From the NCBI RefSeq assembly GCF_000346465.2, contig NC_034014.1:17621542-17685541 (forward strand): 64,000 nucleotides of DNA. Direction: 5' to 3'. The translations under genes and the position numbers were made by a program. The stretch is from Prunus persica (taxonomy: Eukaryota; Streptophyta; Magnoliopsida; Rosales; Rosaceae). Positions 11,695-23,780 of this stretch are shown in pieces. The notes under the pieces were generated by a model. It did no database searches, had not been told where the DNA came from, and saw only the letters and a program-made list of their open reading frames with translations. Numbering within the stretch: the stretch's first letter is position 1; each line of letters begins with the position of its first letter.

Positions 11695-11727
11695 TTATTC
11701 ATCTAAAGAAGGAGAATTTGCAGGAGA
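11695..11727 (-). pseudogene. ECA1/DD11-like gene, copy 4, 3' stub only
   Basis: Only the stop codon and the last ten or so codons (the Ser/Glu-rich tail, ...SPSLDE-like) remain. They match the 3' end of the intact copy. An LTR starts immediately after, at about 11728. The rest of the gene is not found on the other side of the nested elements. Confidence 0.7.
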
Positions 11728-11989
11728 AGTAAAACCCCGACCCAACTAATTATTTTTATCCAATTATTTATTTGTGCAATTACATTTTTGCCCTTGGAGG
11801 TTGGGGTACTTTAGTCAGTTTTTGTTTCGGAAGGAATTTGAAGAATTAAGTGGCACCTTTACTTTCATATACAGGCGGTAGGCTAAATTTCAATTTAAAA
11901 TGGAGAAGTTATGATCTACGGAAGTGCAGTGGCACAATCATAATTTTGTAAAAGTAAAAATTTAAATACCTAGGGTCAGATTCTTCCAC

Positions 11990-11994
<5 letters not shown>

Positions 11995-12047
<53 letters not shown>
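11995..12047. repeat. (TC)n microsatellite
   Basis: About 26 uninterrupted TC units within the LTR. The duplicate at 21095-21153 is slightly longer. Confidence 0.95.
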
Positions 12048-12050
<3 letters not shown>

Positions 12051-13628
12051 ACGCCGTTGCTTTGATTGGCGATTTTTGTCGCCTTCCGATGTATGTTTCT
12101 GACGTGGTTGGTACCAAAAGAATCGTCTCTTCATCCTTTACCTAACTCAGGCAATGTTCCAACTCGAAAACCCAAGGATTTGTGGCTGGAACGACTGGAA
12201 GTGTCGGCGATTTTCAAAGCTTCTGAAGCCGTTTCTGGCAACTCATGCCACCGATTTCGTCGATCTTGGTCTAGTCTTCGACTCTTGCAGTTTATGTGGG
12301 TAGTTTGGATCAGTTTTGATATTTGAGAGATTGTTTTACACACCCAAGTTTGACTGGCAACTTTGGCCGTGTTTCGGGTTGCTCTAGCCACTTTTTGGCT
12401 TGGGACCAAGAACAAAATATGCTCCCCAAGTTGTGTTTGAACAGTGGGTATAGGTATTGGCAAGTGATCTAGAGATTTTCTGTCGCTGAAAAATCTCTGA
12501 AGCGACCAACCTCTGCCCATGGCAAGTGGCGGAACCTGGGCCACCTTGTTGCAGCCCATTGTGTTCTTAAATGTTCACCATGTCGCCAAGAGCACGACAG
12601 TATGTTCGAATTTGAATTTGGTTATTGTTTGACTATGGAACTGATATTGCTCCTATTATGGGATATTTGGATTCGATAGGCTCGGACCGTTCGACCGGTT
12701 CCAATTTCAAATTATTCCACGTATTCTAGGATCGTGTAGGGACTTGCAAATCGAGAATCGGAGTCCCGAATACTCCTAGTCAATTATTATAGGGTTAGGC
12801 GAATCGATCGCTGTCAGAACATGCGATTTGCTTAGATTTGATCGCTTAATTGAGGCCAAACCTTCAGAACTTATTTAGTAGACTTTGTTGGATTTATAGG
12901 AACTTTCATATCTGAAATCAGAGGTCGTAGGCCAGCCGGGCAAGGTTGACCAATACGGAAAGTTTGACCGCTCAGCTGACCATGAGTCTTCCGAGATTGT
13001 CTCATCCTTCATTAAGTACTAGAATGACCCTATAAACCTTCTTAAAGTTTGTGCACACTTTGAGACCCGAAAACTAGAGTTTTGAGTTAAAGTTTGTTGT
13101 GGGTTACTTTTATTAACTAAGTCTGTTTACTCCACAGGAAGAGTCCTTTCAAGGTTGGGTAGCATTGGACTTGGGGTGAGTGGACATTTGTTTTTAAATG
13201 ATCATTGTTTTTCAAAGGATCTGCTTGCATAAATGTGATTTGATTGGAAATTGGTTTATTTTGGGTTATTGAGGTTATGGGATTTTATTATCAGGCGAGT
13301 CTCGGCTTTTACAATGTGATATGTGATTCCAACAGTATATGGATTTGGGTTTCGGATTATGGTGATTTTGGATTTGGTGATATTGGGTTTGTTTATGGTG
13401 TATTGTATTTTATTATCGTTGTCTTATGAGATTCTCGGAACTTGTTATATTTCCTAAGTATATGAATATAGTATTTTGGATATTATTGAAATTGAATGGG
13501 TTTATTTTAGTTTTGGTGTTTTTCTTGATTATGATTTTTTTTTATGGTTTTCATAAAGGAATTATGGGTGTTATTATGTGTATATATATATATATACAGT
13601 CTCGATCTATTAGACCACAGGAGTCCAA

Positions 13629-13890
13629 GTCGAATGTATCCAAATATCCATCGTATCCAAAGGGAGGTACATGTACAATCCATAATTCCAATTTCCAAAA
13701 ATAGGTTTCCAAATAATTTACATCTAACGGTGTGTGACCACAAATCTCTTGGACCCTTGTAGTCCAAGAGATTAGGACTGTATATATATATATATATATA
13801 CGTTATTTGGAAACCTATTTTTGGAAATTGGAATTATGGATTGTACATGTACCTCCCTTTGGATACGATGGATATTTGGATACATTCGAC
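13629..13890. repeat. Perfect 88-bp inverted repeat with an 86-bp spacer
   Basis: The arms 13629-13716 and 13803-13890 are exact reverse complements, from gtcgaatgtatcc to ggtttccaaataa. The spacer contains a second small hairpin (ggacccttgtagtcc) and a (TA)n tract at 13781-13800; another (TA)n tract lies just left at 13580-13597. The structure would fold into a long hairpin. It is absent from the duplicated copy B. It may be a MITE with a flanking inverted duplication; no family was recognised. Confidence 0.9.
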
Positions 13891-14115
13891 ACGCGGTAAC
13901 TCTTCAGAGGTGTGTCGGGACCCAGGCACCCTTGAGAGGGTGTACCGTAAAGCCATTGACGGGGATGTCTATGAGCGTAAGACTTATTTCAGGACTGCTC
14001 AACCCGGTTGGATTGTTCAACCCTAGTCACGAGGTAATGTGATGCTATCCTATGGTCTAGCCAAACAATCCCCCCATTGGATTGTTTCCCCGATACTTAA
14101 TGATGGTGTGGTGAA

Positions 14116-14150
<35 letters not shown>

Positions 14151-14545
14151 TTATTTATTTATTCATACGGGTATATGTGTGGATTTATTTCCAGGTTGAG
14201 GTTTCTTGAGCATGTGCATTGAGAGTACTCTGCACAAGTATGAATATTTGAAATGAAGTTCGGAATTGAGATTGGATATTTGGAAATTACTAGGCATATT
14301 ACATTTTTGCAAGGGTATGGTTGCGTGAAAAAGGATTTTGGGTTTTGATGATTATATTTTATATTAACGGGTTTACTTTGGTGGTGTTGAATTTACGGTT
14401 TTACAATAAGAGTTAAATTAACAAGTTTACATTGTTTTCCAAGAATTTGAGAAGTATTAATTAAATAGTTTTCCTTATCGTATGTCATGATATGAAATTT
14501 TATTAAACTGAAATATTTTCTAGTATTAGATGATATTTTCGTACG

Positions 14546-14785
14546 TTTATCGAAGAAATCTATTGCATGGTGTTTGGGGCATTAACAATTTTAACAACCC
14601 AGAACTTCAAGTTCACCATGTGTCCTAAGAGACGAACTTAGGAAATGTACCTGAAACGTCTTACGAGCTCACCCATGTCGAAGATGCATCATTTCAAAAC
14701 AAAACACACTACACTTAACGATACTAAAAATGCACACGAGCTGCGGAGTCCACAAGAAATTGAACCTAATGCTCTGATACCAAAT
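14546..14785 (-). mobile_element. Retroelement leader fragment with tRNA-Met type primer-binding site
   Basis: On the minus strand, the sequence directly after the LTR end at 14786 reads atttggtatcagagc, the standard plant primer-binding site matching initiator tRNA-Met (14771-14785). It marks the LTR at 14786-17397 as a 5' LTR. The leader runs only about 240 bp before meeting the oppositely oriented LTR at 11728-14545. The rest of the element is missing. Confidence 0.75.
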
Positions 14786-15317
14786 TGACACGACCCGCCT
14801 CGGATTCCCCCTTGGAACCCACGACGAACCTTATTTTCCATCCTACATTTGGCCGATGTTGGACCCACCTTACTAAAGTGCTCTTCTTTCTTAATTTAAA
14901 GTTGTAAGGACTTCGACTTCTACCGAAATGTCGATAGAGTCTACCCTGTAAGTGGAACATTTCTCAATTTACAATACCTGCAAACAAGCACCAAAACAAC
15001 CCAACTTCCAGCATGCACAAGCTTAAGGCATGCACAACAGTTAAGACTATTCAAATGGGCTTCACACCCGCTACCCAAACTCAAAACGAGCAAGCAGAGC
15101 AACTAAATATTTAGTTTACAACCCGGGGAAAAGGAAAGTAGAGAGAAGATAAATGAGGAATTCCTACAGTGGAGACAGCGGCCATGCCTTGACGTGGTGG
15201 TTTCAACCTCAAAGATCTAGAACCTGGGGTCGCAAAATAGAAAATGTGAGTGGACAAAAACAAAGCGTTCAACATAATTTATATTCAACATAAATAACCC
15301 CCTCCGTTTTAGAAAAT

Positions 15318-15920
15318 TGACGAAACCCGCCCCGGATTCCCTCTTTGGAATCTGTGACAAACCATGTTCCTGTCTAGCATTTAACCAATGCCAAGCCCAC
15401 TTACTAGCATAACCCTTTCGCCCTCGATTTAAACAAAAATTGGGTCGAGACTTCAATCGAAATTTCAGCAAAATCTCCCCTAAAAAATGGACATTCCGAA
15501 ATTATAAATACCTGCAAACAAGTGATAAATAATCCCAAATGGCAACACACACAATGCTAAAGCACACAATTTACAACATAGGCCTCCGGCCTCAAATTCA
15601 ACCCTACATGGGTAATATCAGGGGTTTCTACAAAACTTTACTTTGCAGAAGTATTAGGAGTTCAAAAAATAAAACAAAAAAAATATCCTACAAGTAGTGG
15701 AGTGTGCTATACAAAATATTTGACGTGGACCAGTGAATCTTGTCGAGTTATAGCCTGGGGGGCGCAAAACAAGAAATTGTGAGTGGACAAAAATTAAATT
15801 TATAACATAAATTATATCTAAACATACTAACCCCGCCATTTTAGAAAAACGATGTAAACCATGAAATAAAATCCATCTTTATCCATATACCATTAGATAC
15901 TTGAAACCTTTATATTCCCG

Positions 15921-15954
<34 letters not shown>

Positions 15955-16773
15955 CACATCAAGATACGTACCAAGGAAAACAATCCAACACGAGGATTGT
16001 TTATTCTCAACCACATGTCGGGATCCTGCATCATACAAGTGGCTAGAGATGAGCAGTCCAATCGGGGGACTATTGCTCCCCAGCATGCATGCCGGGATCT
16101 GCATTGCACGTGCGGCTGATCTAGTCATACGCGTAGACTAACATCCTGACACACCTCCCAAAAAGTATATGTGTGCCATGATGGGTCCCAAAGACCAACT
16201 CTAATTCTTTTCCATAATTTCATCATCCTTTTCATAACGAACTAGGGGATGGTACAACACATGGTGTGTAGTCACACAAATCCCATATCCCAAACCACAT
16301 ATTTATAAACATAATAATAATACTACCCAAAGTACAACATAAAATCATTAAAACTTCACAACATCCCAATTCTAGTAAAACACATTTCAACCCAACTGAA
16401 GGTGGCTGGACGGTGACAAACTCGCCATCTAAAACTCCGGCGTCGAGTGGAGGGGAGAGAGAGAGCGTCGAGGAGAGAGAGAGAGAGATAAACTAGAAAA
16501 AAAGGAATCTGGTCTGTACTTAAATTAGAACTTTATGATATTTACAGTTGTGCCACTGCACTTCTGTACATCATAACTTCTTCATTGTAAATTGGAATTG
16601 AGCCTACCGCATGTCCACGAACTCGTATTCATGTACTCTATGCAACGGTGCTACTCATTTCCACAAATTCTTCCCTGAACAAAAAGTGACTAAAGTACCC
16701 CTACTCCCAAGGGCAAAAATATAATTTCACAATTAATTAAGTAATTAACTAATCATTTGAGATGGGTGTTACA
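15318..16773 (-). mobile_element. Nested solo LTR with perfect AAAAT target duplication
   Basis: On the minus strand it begins TGTAACACCCATCTC and ends GCGGGTTTCGTCA. It is flanked by AAAAT at 15313-15317 and 16774-16778. The host LTR can be followed across the site. It includes an (AC)n tract at 15921-15949 and a short GA-rich tract near 16450-16488. The same insertion with the same target site is in copy B (23781-25257), so it predates the segmental duplication. Confidence 0.88.
15921..15949. repeat. (AC)n microsatellite
   Basis: About 14-15 AC units. The duplicated locus at 24382-24428 has about 23, a clear length polymorphism between paralogues. Confidence 0.95.
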
Positions 16774-17397
16774 AAAATAATTCAAAATACTATGCAACAA
16801 AATCCTTTTGTATATGTACATATATAACGTTTGATACGTGAAAATAATTCAATTCAGTATACTTATATCAAGATACACGATAAGGAAAACCATTTAATTA
16901 ATACTCCTCAAATTCTTGAAAAATGTAAACTTATTCATTTCATCCTTATTGTAAAATCATTTATTTCAAACCATCAAAATAAACCTGTTAATATGAAATA
17001 TAATCATCAAAACCCAAAAATCCTTTTTTCCAGCAACCATACCCTCTCTTAGGCGCATGCTTGCAAAACATTAAATGCCAAGTAATTTCCAAATATCCAA
17101 TCTCAAATCCAAACTTCATTTCAAATGTTCGTACCTGTACAGAGTACTCTCAATGCACATGCTCAAGAAACCTCAACCTGAAAATAAATCCACACATATA
17201 CCCACACAAATACCCATATACATACATACATATATATAAAATAAATATAGACACACCAAGAATCAACACATCATCATCATGTATTGGGGAAAAACGATCC
17301 AACACGAGGACCATTTTTATAAGACCACATGGCAGAATCCTTAATACGCATGTGGGCTAGGGATGAGCAGTCCAACAGGGGGACTATTGCTCCCTAG

Positions 17398-17872
17398 GAA
17401 CTCATATTTTTATCCCTTTTATTTTTTTATTAAAAAAAAAAAATCAAAGAAGACTTTCATTAGGTAAACTTCAATAATACACACTAAACCCAAAAGGGCA
17501 CTGAAATGAACATACTAAAAAAGCAAAACTAAAGCGAACAAACTTCGCAGCAACAACTACTATAGCCCACATCACCATCATATGCTTTTTGTCTACCCAC
17601 ATTTTCTATTTTGCGCCTCCAGGTTCTAGATATCTAAGGTCAAGACCACCACGTTAAGGCATCATCATTGTTCGCTCAGTAAGCTCGCAACATGGCAACT
17701 TTCCTTTAAATAGGCGATGAGGTGGAGGAGTGAGGAACGTTGTAAACAAGACATGTAGTAAAAAGAGAATAAGTATATCAAATTTGAGGCCACCATCTCA
17801 AAACTTTGATTTCATTTATTCTCAAGTATTTTTCAATATCAAATCAATTACACAATTAATTGAGAGACTAAG
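17398..17872. repeat. Array spacer remnant upstream of copy 5's 3' end
   Basis: It matches the array spacer ('ttaggtaaacttcaataatacacactaaacccaaaagggcactg'). About 120 bp of foreign sequence, 'gctttttgtctacccac...ggcaactttcct', takes the place of part of it at about 17585-17706. No gene is seen. Confidence 0.7.
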
Positions 17873-18423
17873 TTATTCTTCTGAAGAAGGAGAAGTTGCA
17901 GGAGAGAGATATTGTGAGAACCTCTTAATGCCTGACCTCAGTGTAGCTTCTTAACTTCTGAGGCACTTAAAAAAGATACTAAAAATGGAATTTTAAAGAG
18001 GAGAAGGGAACTCTTTGACAAAAGGGTGTTTTTCCGTGTTTTTTTGGTGTGAAACGTGTTTTCACTAATAAACCCTTTCTTTTATTGAAACATTGAGTCC
18101 AAATTTCTGCACTCTTGGTCAAAGCAACCGTCTTGTTTAATTTGGCAAGAGGGCCCGACAGAGCTTTGTTCACTAATGCAATGTGGCATGATTCACCCAT
18201 TAATACAAGCTCAGTGCAACAACCATCACTAATAGACCATTTCTTCATTATTGTAACGACTATTCCTTTTCCACACCCGTCATGAAGCCTTGATTTGCAT
18301 TCCTCTAGGAACTTCAAATTTGATGGGGCAGGTGCTAGGGTTGCAAGTCCTGGCAAAATCATCATTGTTGCAATCACGAAAATTCAGATTGCAGAAGTTT
18401 GATATCCAGTGAAACTTGCCTCT
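17873..18423 (-). pseudogene. ECA1/DD11-like gene, copy 5, start codon lost and signal peptide broken
   Basis: The conserved ATG is replaced by AGA at 18421-18423, and a TGA interrupts the signal-peptide region around 18388. A downstream ATG at 18377 opens 132 codons, but the frame would begin inside the hydrophobic core (MIATMMILPGLATLA), so secretion is uncertain. Six cysteines are present (ECKS, DGCGK, DGCCTE, ESCHI, TQCF). After the sixth, a foreign insertion of about 150 bp (about 17935-18090) replaces the normal tail with a basic one (KRKGLLVKTRF...). The original tail is still recognisable at 17873-17931. It is probably a pseudogene, but a secretory start at the internal ATG is not impossible. 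Confidence 0.75.
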
Positions 18424-19479
18424 CTTTTTTTTGTGCGTGTTTTAAAAATATACTTTGTCGCCAACGAAACTGTAGAATGGTGGAGAACCTATAACATGTG
18501 TGTATTTTTATAAGTCTAGTGTTATTGACGATGTGAAACGCATTTACAATGAAGAACATATTAGGTAGGATAACTCCAAACTTAACGGTAGATTAATTCC
18601 ATCGCATTCATTTTACATATTCATGGTTTGCATATGCGTTTTGTGGGTTTATTACTGAATTCATTTAGATTTTTTTTTTTTTAAGTTAAAACTATCGTTG
18701 TCAGTTCTTGTGCAACTTAAGAATAACTCAAGCTTGAATTATATATAAAGCTATTGGTTAAATGAAAATATTTAATTGGAAAGCATTTATATTTGACTTA
18801 AAACCATTGGAAATTTTGTTACTTTGTAAATTGTGAAGTCTCACTTTACACAAAAACTTTTATTTATTATTTTCTGTTACATAAGCTAATCACAATTGAG
18901 TGCTAGTTCTATTATTCAACATGAACACGTCATAGAAATTTGTTCACCCTAAGAATAAAAGAAAATGAATTTGAGCAAAGTAATGGTTAATTATTATTTC
19001 ACGTTTACATAAGATAGCTTATATATATGGATATATAGACACACACGCGTGTGCACACATAGAGTAGCACTTAATCGCTAAACAAATTGGTAAGATAATA
19101 TGGTTCTAACCAATTGTTTGGAACAATGCCACAATGTAAACTCATGATTTGTATTGTTCATTTTTAGAACCTCATACAAGGATTATGCTTGATTTTCTGA
19201 CGGATCATGGTGTTTGACACACTCTTATTAGTGGTGCGACAAAAGGAAAACTCAAGTTTTAATTATATATCAAGACGTTGGATAAATGAAAATATTTGAC
19301 TGTAAAACCTCTATATTTTATAGAGAACCTATAGAATTTGTGTTACTTTATAAATTGTGAAGCCTCATTTTACTCAAAACTCATATTTTTATCCTTCTTT
19401 TTCATAAATTAAAGAAAAAAAATCTCAAAGAAGACTTTCATTAGATAAACTTCAATAATACACGCTAAAGTATTTTTCA
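18424..19479. repeat. Array spacer between copies 5 and 6
   Basis: It is similar to 1182-2210 and 3085-4117 (for instance 'gtgcacacatagagtagcactta' and 'gcacactcttattagtggtgcgac' type words). It then jumps directly to the zone just before the copy 6 stop codon, so several hundred bases of the usual spacer are deleted. No gene is seen. Confidence 0.75.
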
Positions 19480-19612
19480 TTTATTCTCAAGTATTTTTCA
19501 ATATCAAATACATAATTAATTCAAAGACTAATTATTCTTTTGAAAAATTTATTCTCAAGTATTTTTCAATATCAAATACATAATTAATTCAAAGACTAAT
19601 TATTCTTTTGAA
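19480..19612. repeat. 65-bp tandem duplication overlapping the 3' end of copy 6
   Basis: The units 19480-19544 and 19548-19612 are identical (tttattctcaag to ttcttttgaa), with three bases between them. The duplication includes the last codons and stop of copy 6. Confidence 0.9.
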
Positions 19613-19985
19613 GAAGGAGAAGTTGCAGGAGATAGAAATTGTGAAAGCTCAAAACATTGATTCCAAATTTCTGCACTCTTGGTCAAAGCATCGACTTGTT
19701 TAATTTAGAAAGAGGGCCCGAAAGAGCTTTGTTCACTAATGCAAAATGGCATGATTGACCCATTGATACAAACTCCATGCAACACCTATCACTAATAGAC
19801 CATTCCTTAATTATTGTAATGAATATTTCTTTTCCACACCTATCATGAAGCCTTGATTTGCATTCCTGTAGGAACATAAAATTTGATGGGGAGGGTGCTA
19901 GGGTTGCAAGTCCTGGCAAAATCATCATTGTTGCAGTCACAAAAACCAAGATTGCAGAAGTTTGATAACCAGTGAACCTTGCCAT
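19600..19985 (-). pseudogene. ECA1/DD11-like gene, copy 6, one-base frameshift
   Basis: From ATG at 19985 the protein matches the intact copy through the signal peptide and first five cysteines. Near 19691 a single C is missing (gcatcgacttg against gcatccgacttg), so the frame ends early at codon 100. The C-terminal codons with the sixth cysteine and SPATSPSSKE-like tail are still present in the next frame to 19600. This looks like the most recently inactivated copy, as the rest is nearly identical to copy 2. Confidence 0.85.
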
Positions 19986-20794
19986 TTTCTAATTTTTAAA
20001 AAATATACTTTGTTGGCAACGAAGCTATAGAATGGTGGAGAATGTCTTTTTATAAGTCTAGTGTTATTGATGATGTGAAACACATATACAGTGAAGAACA
20101 TATTTGGTAGTATAACTCCAAACTAAACTGTAGATTAATTAAATCTCATTCATTTTAGATTTTATGGTTTGCACATGCGTTGTATGAGTTTATTAATTAA
20201 TTAATTTAGATTTGAAAATTAAGTTAATAAACCATCTTTGTCGGTCCTTGTGAAACTAAAGAAAATCTTAAGTTTGGATTATATATGAAGTTATTGAATA
20301 AAAGAATTGGTCAGATAATATGACGCTAACCAATCCTTTGGAACAATGCCACAATTACACTCATGATTTGAACTGTTCATTTTTAGAACATCATAAAATA
20401 ATATTATATTTATAAGTAGAAATGTATCTTGTTGAAGTGATTCATAAAATAAAATACTTCATAATATAAGATATAGTGTCTCCTATATCCTCTGCGAACT
20501 AAAAATCACAATATTTAAATATGATCTACATGCATTAACTTGTTGGAGAGTCTTGGCTTTTATAACTAAATTGAAGATAAATATGAAAGTGATTTCATCC
20601 CTTAAAACATGAGTCACACTAATCAATAAATTTAGGCGATGTGGTGGAGGAGTGAGGAATGTTGTAAACAAGATATGTAGTAAAAAGAGAATAAATATTA
20701 TCAAATTTAAGGCCTCCATCTCGAAACTTTGATTTCATTTATTCTAAACTATTTTTCAGTATCAAATAAATTACATAATTAATTCATACACTAG

Positions 20795-20827
20795 TTATTC
20801 ATCTGAAGAAGGAGAAGTTGCAGGAAA
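20795..20827 (-). pseudogene. ECA1/DD11-like gene, copy 7, 3' stub only
   Basis: Only the stop codon and about ten codons of the acidic tail remain, cut by an LTR at 20828 at the equivalent codon to copy 4. It is the paralogue of the stub at 11695-11727. Confidence 0.7.
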
Positions 20828-21089
20828 AGTAACACCCCGACTCAACAAATTATTTTTATCAAATTATTTATTTGTGCAATTACATTTTTGCCCTTTGGGG
20901 TTGGGGCACTTTAGTCAGTTTTTATTTTGGAAGGAATTTGAAGAATTAAGTGGCACCTTTACTTTCATATACAAGCGGCAGGCTAAATATCAATTTAAAA
21001 TGGAGAAGTTATGATCTATGGAAGTGCAGTGGCACAATCGTAATTTTATGAAAATAAAAATTTAAATACCTAGGGTCAGATTCTTCCAC

Positions 21090-21154
<65 letters not shown>

Positions 21155-23010
21155 CGACGTCGTTGCTTTGATCGGCGATTTTGCCACCTTTCGATGTCTG
21201 TTTCTGACGTGGTTGGTACCAAAGAATCATCTCTTTATCCTCTACCTAACCCACGCAATTTTCCAACGCGAAAACCCAAGGATTTGTGGCTGGAACGATT
21301 GGAAGTGTCGGCGATTTTCAAAGCCTCCGAAGCCGTTTCTAGCAACTTCTCCACCGATTCCGTCGATCTTGGTCTAGTCTGCGGCTCTTGCTGTTTATGT
21401 GGGTAGTTTGGATCGGTTTTGAGATTTGAGAGATTGTTTTAGACACCCAAGTTTGACTGGCGACTTTGGTCGTGTTTCGGGTTGCTCCAGCCACTTTTTG
21501 GCTTAGGTCCAACAACAAAATATGCTCCCCAAGTTGTGTTTGAACAGTGGGTATAGGTATTGGCAGGTGATCTAGAGATTTTTTGTCTTCGAAAAATCTC
21601 TCAAGCGACCTACCTCTGCCCATGGCAAGTGGCGGCACATGTTCCACCTTGTTGCGACCCATTGTGTTCTTAAATGTTCACCATGTCGTCCTGAGCATGA
21701 CGGTATGTTTGGATTTGAATTTGGTTATTGTTTGACTATCGAACTGATATTGCTCCAATTATGCGATGTTTGGATTCGATAGGCTCGGACCGTTCGATCG
21801 GTTCCAATTTCAAATTATTCCACGTACCTCTAGGATCGTGTAGGAACTTGTAAATCAAGAATCGGAGTCCCGAAAACTCCTAGTTAATGATTATAGGGTT
21901 AGGCGAATCGATCGTTGTCAAACAGTGCGATTTGCTTAGATTCGATTGCTCGATTGAGGCCAAACCTTCGGAACTTATTTAGTAGACTTTGTTGGACTTA
22001 TAGGAACTTTTAGATTGGAAATCGGAGGTCGTAAGCCAACCGGGCCAGGTTGACCAATATGGAAAGTTTGACCGCTCAGCTGACCATGAGTCTTCCGAGA
22101 TTGTCTCATCCTTCGTTAAGTACTAGAATGACCCTATAAACCTTCTTAAAGGTTGTGCACACTTTGAGAGCTGAAAACTAGAGTTTCGAGTTAAAGTTTG
22201 TTGTGGGGTACTTTTATTAACTAAGTCTGTACAGGAAGAGTCCTTTCAAGGTTGGGTAGCATTGGACTTGGGGTGAGTGGACATTTATTTTTAAATGATC
22301 ATTGTTTTTCAAAGGAACTGCTTTCATAAATGTGATTTGATTGGAAATTGGTTTATTTTGGGTTATTGAGGTTATGGGATTTTATTATCAGGCGAGTCTC
22401 GGCTTTTACAATGTGATATGTGATTCCAACAGTATATGGATTTGGGTTTCAGATTATGGGGATTTTGGATTTGGTGATATTGGGTTTGTTTATGGTGTAT
22501 TGTATTTTATTATCGTTGTCTTATGAGATTCTCGGAACTTGTTATATTTCCTAAGTATATGAATATAGTATTTTGGATATTATTGAAATGAATGAGTTTA
22601 TTTTAGTTTTGGTGTTTTCCTTGATTGAGATTTTTATATGTGTGGATTTATTTCCAGATTGAGGTTTCTTGAGCATGTGCATTAAGAGTACTATGCACAG
22701 GTATGAACATTTGAAATGAAGCTCGGAATTGAGATTGGATATTTAGAAATTACTAGGCATATTATATTTTTGCAAGGGTATGGTTGCGTGAAAAAGGATT
22801 TTGGGTTTTGAAGATTATATTTTATATTAACAGGTTTACTTTGGTGGTGTTGAATTTACGGTTTTACAATAAGAGTGAAATTAACAAGTTTACTTTGTTT
22901 TCCAAGAATTTGAGAAGTATTAATTAAATGGTTTTCCTTATCGTATGTCATGATATGAAATTTTATTGAATTGAAATATTTTCTAGTATTAGATGATATT
23001 TTTCGTACAT
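20828..23010 (+). mobile_element. Gypsy-type LTR, plus orientation (copy B), 3' part missing
   Basis: It is the duplicate of 11728-14545. It starts agtaacaccccgactc and contains the (TC)n tract. It is shortened by about 630 bp between 22630 and 22640 relative to copy A. Homology to LTR consensus ends near 23010. The right end is approximate. Confidence 0.65.
21095..21153. repeat. (TC)n microsatellite
   Basis: About 29 TC units; duplicate of the tract at 11995-12047. Confidence 0.95.
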
Positions 23011-23780
23011 TTACCGAAGAAATCTATTGCATGGTGTTTGGGGCATTAACAATTTTAACAAGCCAGAACTTCAAGTTCACCACGTGTCATAAGAGACGAA
23101 CTTATGAAATGTACCTAAAATGTCTTACGAGGTCACCCATGTCGAAGATGCATCATTTCAAAACAAAACACACTACACTTAACGATACTAAAAATGCACA
23201 TGAGCTGCGGAGTCCACAAGAAATTGAACCTAATGCTCTAATACCAAATTGACAAGATCCGCCTCGGATTCCCCCTTAGAACCCATGACGAACCCTATTT
23301 TCCATCCTACATTTGGCCGATGTCGGACCCACCATACTAAAGTGCTCTTCTTTCTTAATTTAAAGTTGTAAGGACTTCCACTTCTACCGAAATGTCGACA
23401 GAGTCTACCCAGTAAGTGAAACATTTGCCAATTTACAATACCTGCAAACAAGCACCAGAACAACCCAACTTCCAGCAGGCACAAGGTAAAGGCATGCACA
23501 ACAGTTAAGACTATTCAAATGGGCTTCACACCCTCTAGACAAATTCAAAACGAGCAAGCAGAGCAACTAAATATTTAGTTTACAACCTGGGGAAAAGGAA
23601 AGTAGAGAAAGATAAATGAGGAATTCCTACAGTGCGGACAACGGCGATGCCTCGACGTGGTGGTTTCAACCTTGGATATCTAGAACCTGGGGTCGCAGAA
23701 TAGAAAAAGTGAGTGGACAAAAACAAGGCGTACAACATAATTTATATTCAACATAAATAACCCGCTCTGTTTTAGAAAAT

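Larger units (their letters stand above)
11728..14545 (+). mobile_element. Gypsy-type LTR, plus orientation, 3' part missing
   Basis: The start (agtaaaaccccgacccaac) is a mutated TGTAACACCCCGACTC terminus. The first 330 bp align with the LTR starts at 7639 and 20828 and, inverted, with 16773. The segment 14160-14520 aligns inverted with 17200-16830. The end is ill-defined: homology to the LTR consensus fades at about 14545, where a retroelement leader in the opposite orientation begins. Short ORFs inside, such as 13244-13429, are identical in the duplicate only because the block was duplicated. Confidence 0.65.
10201..17397. repeat. Segmental duplication, copy A
   Basis: This is the left copy of a block that recurs at 19986-25893. 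It contains the array spacer, the stub of copy 4, a plus-strand LTR, a retroelement leader with PBS, and a minus-strand LTR with another LTR nested in it. Homologous points are offset by about 9.1 kb early on and 8.5 kb later. Copy A carries a private 661-bp retroposon (10654-11314) and about 630 bp near 13540-14170 that copy B lacks. Confidence 0.85.
14786..17397 (-). mobile_element. Gypsy-type LTR, minus orientation, interrupted by a nested solo LTR and 5'-truncated
   Basis: In its own orientation it ends at 14786 (…gcgggtcgtgtca) beside the PBS. It is interrupted at 15318-16773 by a related solo LTR, and continues at 16779-17397. There it stops abruptly at 'ctccctagg', where array spacer DNA (aactcatatttttatcc) resumes. 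The TGTAACACCC start is therefore missing. The segment 16830-17200 aligns with 15850-16130 of the nested LTR and, inverted, with 14160-14520. Confidence 0.7.

Noticed and set aside
13244..13429. A conserved 61-aa protein, identical at 22341-22526
   Set aside because: Identity comes from the segmental duplication of an LTR. The composition is TG-rich repeat-like and there is no family resemblance or gene context.
15879..16128. ORFs with VCVCVC or THTHTH runs (also 24286-24566)
   Set aside because: Dinucleotide microsatellite translations within a solo LTR.
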